A DNA stretch of 64,000 bases from positions 992,001-1,056,000 of the forward strand of contig NZ_CP049913.1 of NCBI RefSeq assembly GCF_011306175.1, given 5' to 3'. Shown piece after piece: positions 58,690 to 64,000 of the stretch (positions are counted from its first letter, which is position 1; each line of letters starts with the position of its first letter). A program made the translations under genes and the position numbers. This DNA is from Vibrio sp. HDW18 (GTDB taxonomy: Bacteria > Pseudomonadota > Gammaproteobacteria > Enterobacterales > Vibrionaceae). The notes under the pieces are model-generated. The model saw nothing but the letters and a program-made list of their open reading frames with translations, searched no databases and had not been told where the DNA came from.

Positions 58690-59949
58690 CTATTGACGAC
58701 GCATCGCATCGAAAAACTCATCGTTAGTTTTGGTCATCGCCAATTTATCAATCAGGAATTCCATTGCATCACTTTCGCCCATTGGGTGAACGATTTTACG
58801 CAGGATCCACATTTTTTGTAGCTCATCGGTTTTAGTGAGCAGTTCTTCACGACGCGTACCTGAACGGTTAAAGTCGATAGCTGGGAATACGCGTTTTTCG
58901 GCAATCTTACGGTTCAGGTGCAGCTCCATGTTACCTGTACCTTTAAACTCTTCGTAAATGACCTCATCCATCTTCGAACCGGTATCAACCAGAGCGGTCG
59001 CGATGATGGTCAAGCTACCGCCTTCTTCAACATTACGTGCCGCACCGAAGAAGCGCTTCGGACGATGTAATGCGTTGGCATCCACACCACCGGTTAATAC
59101 TTTACCTGATGCTGGCACAACCGTGTTGTAGGCACGCGCTAAACGAGTAATCGAATCGAGCAAGATCACTACATCTTTTTTATGCTCAACCAGACGTTTG
59201 GCTTTTTCAATCACCATTTCGGCCACTTGTACGTGACGTGAGGCTGGCTCATCAAACGTTGAAGCAACCACTTCGCCTTTGACCAAGCGCTGCATCTCGG
59301 TAACTTCTTCTGGACGCTCATCAATCAGCAGCACCATTAATACGCACTCAGGGTGATTGCTGGCAATACTTTGCGCAATATTTTGCAGCAACATAGTTTT
59401 ACCCGCTTTTGGCGGAGCAACAATCAAACCACGCTGACCTTTACCGATCGGCGCTGCAAGGTCGAGAACGCGTGCGGTGATATCTTCCGTTGAACCGTTA
59501 CCACGCTCCATCACCATACGTTCATTGGCATGCAGAGGGGTTAAGTTTTCAAACAGGATTTTATTGCGTGCGTTATCTGGGCGATCATCATTGACCGTGT
59601 TGACTTTGAGCAGCGCAAAGTAACGCTCACCTTCTTTAGGTGGGCGAATTTTTCCGGCAATTGAATCACCGGTACGTAAATTGAAGCGACGAATTTGGCT
59701 CGGTGACACATAGATGTCGTCTGGACCTGCCAGGTATGAACAGTCTGCACTACGTAAGAAACCAAAACCGTCTTGAAGAATTTCCAGAACCCCATCGCCA
59801 AAAATGTCTTCACCACTTTTTGCGTGTGCTTTGAGAATTGCGAAAATAATATCTTGTTTGCGTAGACGTGCCAGGTTTTCAAGGCCCAGACTTTCGCCCA
59901 GCTTAACCAGATCAGACACAGGGGTGTTCTTCAGTTCTGTTAGATTCAT
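58690..59949 (-). CDS. rho: Transcription termination factor Rho
   Basis: Hexameric RNA-dependent ATPase/helicase. 419 residues, the same as E. coli. The N-terminal RNA-binding OB fold includes GFGFLRS and [16 protein letters not shown]. Walker A is [11 protein letters not shown] near residue 177, Walker B is [16 protein letters not shown], and the Q/R-loop [20 protein letters not shown] follows. The 197-bp gap to trxA gives room for the autoregulatory leader known from E. coli. Confidence 0.98.
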   Translation of the reverse strand: MNLTELKNTPVSDLVKLGESLGLENLARLRKQDIIFAILKAHAKSGEDIFGDGVLEILQDGFGFLRSADCSYLAGPDDIYVSPSQIRRFNLRTGDSIAGKIRPPKEGERYFALLKVNTVNDDRPDNARNKILFENLTPLHANERMVMERGNGSTEDITARVLDLAAPIGKGQRGLIVAPPKAGKTMLLQNIAQSIASNHPECVLMVLLIDERPEEVTEMQRLVKGEVVASTFDEPASRHVQVAEMVIEKAKRLVEHKKDVVILLDSITRLARAYNTVVPASGKVLTGGVDANALHRPKRFFGAARNVEEGGSLTIIATALVDTGSKMDEVIYEEFKGTGNMELHLNRKIAEKRVFPAIDFNRSGTRREELLTKTDELQKMWILRKIVHPMGESDAMEFLIDKLAMTKTNDEFFDAMRRQ

Positions 59950-60095
59950 TGTGGTGGATACTTATTTAGTCAAAAAGGATTGTTGTTAAATTAAGATAGA
60001 CATGGCCTTAGGATTGACCAAGAAGTGAACAACTGTTTAATTAACGTGCGATAAACTAGCACTAAATATTAGCCTAGTCTAGAAATTGTTTTTTG

Positions 60096-60132
60096 CCAAA
60101 AACAAAACCGTACATATTGCTATGTACGGTTT
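60096..60132 (-). terminator. Terminator after trxA
   Basis: Minus strand AAACCGTACATA, 4-base loop, TATGTACGGTTT, then TGTTTTTGG. Perfect 12-bp stem. Confidence 0.85.
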
Positions 60133-60146
60133 GGCGGTTTGACTGA

Positions 60147-60473
60147 TTACAGGTTCGCGTCAAGGAACTCTTTCAGTTGAGTCTTGGATAGCGCACCCAC
60201 TTTGGTGGCTACCACACTGCCATCTTTAAACAGTAACAGGGTTGGAATGCCGCGGATACCAAACTTCGGTGGCGTTCCAGCGTTATGGTCAATATTCAGT
60301 TTGCCGATAGTGAGTTTGCCTGCGTATTCATCCGCAACTTCATCTAGGATAGGCGCAATCATTTTACAAGGACCACACCACTCCGCCCAGAAGTCGACTA
60401 GAACCGGGCCTGCAGCTTTGATTACATCGTTCTCGAAACCGTCATCGGTTAGCTGCAAAATTTTGTCACTCAT
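60147..60473 (-). CDS. trxA: Thioredoxin 1
   Basis: Cytoplasmic disulfide reductase. 108 residues (E. coli 109). The active site is WCGPC with Cys33 and Cys36, followed by [11 protein letters not shown]; the cis-proline loop is RGIPTLLLF. It sits upstream of rho on the same strand and is divergent from rhlB, the order also found in E. coli. Confidence 0.98.
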   Translation of the reverse strand: MSDKILQLTDDGFENDVIKAAGPVLVDFWAEWCGPCKMIAPILDEVADEYAGKLTIGKLNIDHNAGTPPKFGIRGIPTLLLFKDGSVVATKVGALSKTQLKEFLDANL

Positions 60474-60584
60474 CTTTCACTCCAATGTAATTTTCTGCAC
60501 TGGTGATAACTCAACCAGTAAATAGATGCTCTATTGGAATGTATTTACTTCCGTATTGCAAGCGTAAGCTGATATTCTATAGCG

Positions 60585-61895
60585 ATGAAAAAGACGCATA
60601 TCACAGAGCATAAGTTCGCCGACTTTGGTTTACAACCACAAGTCATTGATGGACTGGAAAAAAAAGGGTTTGTTTACTGCACCCCTATCCAAGCATTGGC
60701 GTTGCCGGTACTGCTCTCCGGCCAAGACATCGCAGGCCAGGCCCAAACAGGGACTGGTAAAACGCTCGCGTTTCTCACTGCTACCTTCAACCATTTATTA
60801 ACCACACCAGCAGCTGAAGGTCGAGCGGAAAATCAACCGCGCGCCATTATTATGGCCCCCACTCGCGAGCTGGCGATCCAAATCTTTAATGATGCGGAGC
60901 CACTATTAGCAAGTACCGGTCTAAAAGCTGCACTGGCTTATGGTGGCGAAAGCTATGATAAGCAGTTAACTAAGCTGCAAAGTGGCGTGGATATTCTGAT
61001 CGGCACCACCGGACGGATCATCGATTTCTACAAACAGCGCGTGTTTAACCTCAACCACATTCAAGCGGTTGTGCTTGATGAAGCCGATCGCATGTTTGAT
61101 CTGGGCTTTATTAAAGACATTCGATTTTTGTTCCGCCGCATGCCTGAGCCAAAAGATCGTCTCAATATGCTGTTCTCTGCGACACTCTCTTACCGTGTAC
61201 AAGAGCTGGCGTTTGAGCATATGAACAATCCTGAACATGTAGTGGTCGAGCCGGAACAAAAAACGGGTCATCGCATCCAAGAAGAACTGTTCTATCCATC
61301 GAATGATCACAAAATGGCACTGCTACAGACATTGATCGAAGAAGAGTGGCCAGATCGCGCAATTATCTTCGCCAATACTAAACATCGTTGTGAGCAGATT
61401 TGGGCGCATTTAGCGGCAGATAGCCATCGTGTTGGTTTATTGACTGGCGATGTCCCTCAGAAAAAACGTGAGCGCATTTTAGAGCAATTCACTCAAGGTG
61501 AAGTGGATATTTTGGTCGCCACCGACGTCGCCGCGCGTGGTTTGCATATTCCGCAAGTGACCCACGTATTTAACTACGATTTACCAGATGATTGTGAAGA
61601 CTACGTTCACCGCATTGGTCGTACTGGGCGTGCTGGCGAAAGCGGCCACTCAATCAGCTTTGCTTGTGAAGAGTACGCGATTAACTTGACTGAAATTGAG
61701 AGCTATATTGAACACTCAATTCCAGTGTCCGATTACGATCCAAGCGCACTATTAACTGATTTACCTGCGCCACTCAGCCTGCGTTCATCGCCACAACAGC
61801 GACGCAACAACACAACAGGCTCACGCAACAATAACGGCAATCGTAAACCGCAGCAACGCCGCCCGCGCGCGCCTCGTCCGAAAAAGGACGCGTGA
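60585..61895 (+). CDS. rhlB: ATP-dependent RNA helicase RhlB
   Basis: DEAD-box helicase of the RNA degradosome. 436 residues (E. coli 421). Q motif [13 protein letters not shown], motif I AQTGTGKT, motif II DEAD ([13 protein letters not shown]), motif III SAT and motif [15 protein letters not shown] are all intact. The C-terminal tail (about residues 395-436) is Arg/Asn/Pro-rich and should bind RNA. gppA begins 7 bases after the stop. Confidence 0.96.
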   Translation: MKKTHITEHKFADFGLQPQVIDGLEKKGFVYCTPIQALALPVLLSGQDIAGQAQTGTGKTLAFLTATFNHLLTTPAAEGRAENQPRAIIMAPTRELAIQIFNDAEPLLASTGLKAALAYGGESYDKQLTKLQSGVDILIGTTGRIIDFYKQRVFNLNHIQAVVLDEADRMFDLGFIKDIRFLFRRMPEPKDRLNMLFSATLSYRVQELAFEHMNNPEHVVVEPEQKTGHRIQEELFYPSNDHKMALLQTLIEEEWPDRAIIFANTKHRCEQIWAHLAADSHRVGLLTGDVPQKKRERILEQFTQGEVDILVATDVAARGLHIPQVTHVFNYDLPDDCEDYVHRIGRTGRAGESGHSISFACEEYAINLTEIESYIEHSIPVSDYDPSALLTDLPAPLSLRSSPQQRRNNTTGSRNNNGNRKPQQRRPRAPRPKKDA

Positions 61896-61902
61896 TGTCG
61901 CT

Positions 61903-63396
61903 ATGAGCCAAGTCGTTTCTTCACCGCTGTATGCTGCGATTGATCTAGGTTCCAACAGCTTTCATATGTTGGTCGTGCGTCATATCGATGGCAGTGTGCA
62001 GACGATGGCCAAAATCAAACGCAAAGTACGTCTAGCCGCAGGTTTAGATGAACATAACGTCTTGAGCTTAGAAGCAATGCAAAGAGGTTGGGATTGTCTC
62101 AGCCTCTTCGCTGAACGACTGCAAGATATTCCCAGCCATAATATCCGCATTGTCGGCACCGCAACACTACGCACGGCTAGCAACGCAGCGGATTTTCTCA
62201 CTACCGCTAACCAAATTTTAGGTCATCCGATCGAAATCATTTCTGGTGAAACTGAAGCGGCAACCATCTACAAAGGGGTGGCGCATACCTCTGGTGGCTT
62301 AGGCTGTCGCCTAGTGGTGGATATTGGTGGTGCAAGTACCGAGTTGATCATTGGTGAAGACTTTGATGCCAAGGCGCTGACCAGCTTAAAAATGGGCTGT
62401 GTCACTTGGTTAGAGCGTCATTTTAAAGATCGTCAACTCACCACCAGCAACTTTGAGCACGCAATTAGTGCCGCTAAACAGATGCTGGAGCCGATCCTCG
62501 CACACTATACCCAGCTCGGATGGAATGTGTGTGTGGGTGCAAGTGGCACCGTACAGGCATTGCAAGAGATCATGCTAGCGCAAGGCATGGATGAGGTGAT
62601 CACGCTTGCCAAACTCAAGCGGCTACAAAAACAAGCCATGCAAGCCAATCATCTGGAAGAACTGGATATCGAAGGCTTAACCCTTGAACGTGCGCTGGTT
62701 TTTCCAAGCGGTTTATCAATCCTGATCGCGATTTTTGAATCGCTCAATATTGAAGCAATGACTCTGGCTGGCGGCGCACTGCGCGAAGGCTTAGTCTATG
62801 AAATGGTGCAGAGTTTACGTCAAAATGATATTCGAGCGCGTACTGTACACAGCTTGCAAACCCGCTATCAAATTGACCGCGCTTATGGGCAGCAAGTCGC
62901 TACACTCGCGAGCAAACTGCTTGCCCAATGTGGCGGTGCTTGCTGGGTCAGCGAACCACAAGCTGAGATGTTACTGCGCACAGCGGCACAACTGCATGAA
63001 ATCGGTCTCAGCATCGATTTTAAAAAAGGCGGCGAACACAGCGCTTATCTACTGCAGCATCTCGATCTTCCTGGCTACACTCGCGCACAAAAGCACTATT
63101 TAGCCGAAGTAGTACGCCGCTATCGTGAGCCACTAACGCTATTGCCTGAGCAATATGCACTCTCTGCCACCAGCGCTAAGCGTGTTCTGCGTCTGCTGCG
63201 CCTTGCGGTCTTACTCAGTCATCGTCGCAATCCCTCGCTAGAGCCGGACATCAAACTCAGTGCTCAAGACGATAGCTTGATACTGAGCATTGATGGGGAT
63301 TGGCTGGCTAAAAGCCCTCTCACGCGTACCGAACTCGAGCTTGAGGCAAATCGCCAAACCGATACTGGCTGGCCACTCTCGATAGAGTGCTGGTAA
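61903..63396 (+). CDS. gppA: Guanosine-5'-triphosphate,3'-diphosphate pyrophosphatase GppA
   Basis: Ppx/GppA phosphatase that converts pppGpp to ppGpp in the stringent response. 497 residues (E. coli 494). The ASKHA fold motifs are [16 protein letters not shown] (residues about 11-26), [14 protein letters not shown] near 142 and [13 protein letters not shown] near 208. The C-terminal HD-like helical domain covers about 315-490. It forms a two-gene unit with rhlB. Confidence 0.94.
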   Translation: MSQVVSSPLYAAIDLGSNSFHMLVVRHIDGSVQTMAKIKRKVRLAAGLDEHNVLSLEAMQRGWDCLSLFAERLQDIPSHNIRIVGTATLRTASNAADFLTTANQILGHPIEIISGETEAATIYKGVAHTSGGLGCRLVVDIGGASTELIIGEDFDAKALTSLKMGCVTWLERHFKDRQLTTSNFEHAISAAKQMLEPILAHYTQLGWNVCVGASGTVQALQEIMLAQGMDEVITLAKLKRLQKQAMQANHLEELDIEGLTLERALVFPSGLSILIAIFESLNIEAMTLAGGALREGLVYEMVQSLRQNDIRARTVHSLQTRYQIDRAYGQQVATLASKLLAQCGGACWVSEPQAEMLLRTAAQLHEIGLSIDFKKGGEHSAYLLQHLDLPGYTRAQKHYLAEVVRRYREPLTLLPEQYALSATSAKRVLRLLRLAVLLSHRRNPSLEPDIKLSAQDDSLILSIDGDWLAKSPLTRTELELEANRQTDTGWPLSIECW

Positions 63397-63412
63397 TTAA
63401 TCACCAACCATT

Positions 63413-64000
63413 TTAAAGCGACGTTTCAGGTTGTGCATGCACCGTATCGCCTTCTGACGCTGCCGATGTCGGGTTATCAATCGGCAGCAATAATGCTAAA
63501 GCCCCCATTGCCGCCATCACCCAAAACACGGCAGCCCCCCAATGCTCATAACCCCAGCCACTCAACGCTGTCATCCCTGCAATCACCGCGCCAAGTGGAA
63601 TTGCGTTATACAACGCTTGCAAAGCCACCATCTTATTTTGTGCCACTTGCTGGATATATTGAATCGCCGCAATATGCGCAATCGCAAAGGTGACGCCATG
63701 CAACAGTTGAATGGCGACTAAAGCCACAATCATCGTAGTCGAAGCGGTCAGCCCCCAACGAGCCATTACCCCAAGGGCTGCCACAAAAAATAGTGAACGC
63801 AGACTCCAACCCGAGAACCAGCGCCGACTAAATGCAAATACCAGCACTTCTGAGACCACGCCCAGACTCCATAAATAACCAATAATATCTTCCGAGTGGC
63901 CAGCCTGCTTCCAATAGATCGAACCTAGGCTGTAATACGCGGCATGGCTACCTTGGAGCAGTGCAATCAACAAAAGAAACTTAACAATCGGCCACTCGGC
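63413..64000 (-). CDS. MFS transporter, HcaT/3-phenylpropionate-permease-like (partial)
   Basis: C-terminal 195 residues of a major facilitator; the frame stays open to the window edge (AEWPIVKFLLLIALLQGSHA), so the start lies outside. About six hydrophobic segments are visible. The segment LLQGSHAAYYSLGSIYWKQ and the later QLLHGVTFAIAHIAAIQYIQQ match the pattern of the PPP/HcaT-like MFS subfamily. The substrate is unknown. It is convergent with gppA, 16 bp apart. Confidence 0.8.
   Translation of the reverse strand, partial: AEWPIVKFLLLIALLQGSHAAYYSLGSIYWKQAGHSEDIIGYLWSLGVVSEVLVFAFSRRWFSGWSLRSLFFVAALGVMARWGLTASTTMIVALVAIQLLHGVTFAIAHIAAIQYIQQVAQNKMVALQALYNAIPLGAVIAGMTALSGWGYEHWGAAVFWVMAAMGALALLLPIDNPTSAASEGDTVHAQPETSL

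Overview
The window is chromosomal DNA of a gammaproteobacterium in the genus Vibrio, most likely from or near the V. cholerae group. The evidence is the gene order (fkpA-slyX-hflKCX-hfq-miaA-mutL-amiB-tsaE-queG-tRNA array-orn-rsgA-psd; rpoBC-rplJL; tufB-coaA-birA-murB-rrn-fre-ubiD-rho-trxA-rhlB-gppA) and the protein sequences. I cannot fix the species from sequence alone. Almost everything is core housekeeping DNA. I see no insertion sequence, prophage, integron cassette or CRISPR array.

Layout. 1-2363 (minus): a yheO-type regulator, tusDCB and rpsL, with rpsL also served by its own strong promoter. 2549-4895: fkpA, a divergent WD40-repeat lipoprotein, slyX and a yjeT-like gene. 4952-13995 (minus): the tsaE-amiB-mutL-miaA-hfq-hflX-hflK-hflC cluster, tightly packed with overlapping ends. 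14193-15302: queG. 15303-15820: an AT-rich gap with a pair of inverted DnaA boxes. 15868-17488 (minus): a tandem array of five initiator tRNA genes, four tRNA-Gly(GCC) genes, four aberrant tRNA-Gly-like elements carrying a GTC anticodon and a replaced T-arm, and one hybrid. 17647-30503: orn, rsgA, psd, two transporters, gpmI, envC, a DHH phosphoesterase, a TetR regulator, hemE, nudC and rsd.

30594-44471 (minus): the transcription/translation supercluster tRNA(Thr-Tyr-Gly-Thr)-tufB, secE-nusG, rplKA, rplJL-rpoBC. It has recognisable sigma-70 promoters with GC-rich discriminators and an attenuator before rpoB. 44677-49591: coaA, birA-murB, a GNAT protein and pssA. 49821-55502 (minus): a full rRNA operon, 16S-tRNA-Ile-tRNA-Ala-23S-5S-tRNA-Asp, with tandem promoters P1 and P2. 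55706-64000: fre, a small ferredoxin and ubiD in one operon, rho, trxA, rhlB-gppA, and an MFS transporter cut by the window edge.

Functional links. AmiB and its likely activator EnvC are both here (cell-wall splitting at division). Rsd, the sigma-70 binder, lies next to rpoC. TusBCD, MiaA, QueG and TsaE all modify tRNA. The most unusual element is the repeated tRNA-like unit inside the fMet/Gly array. It cannot fold as a normal tRNA but keeps, and in places gains, hairpins, so it may be a structured non-coding RNA rather than a decaying pseudogene.
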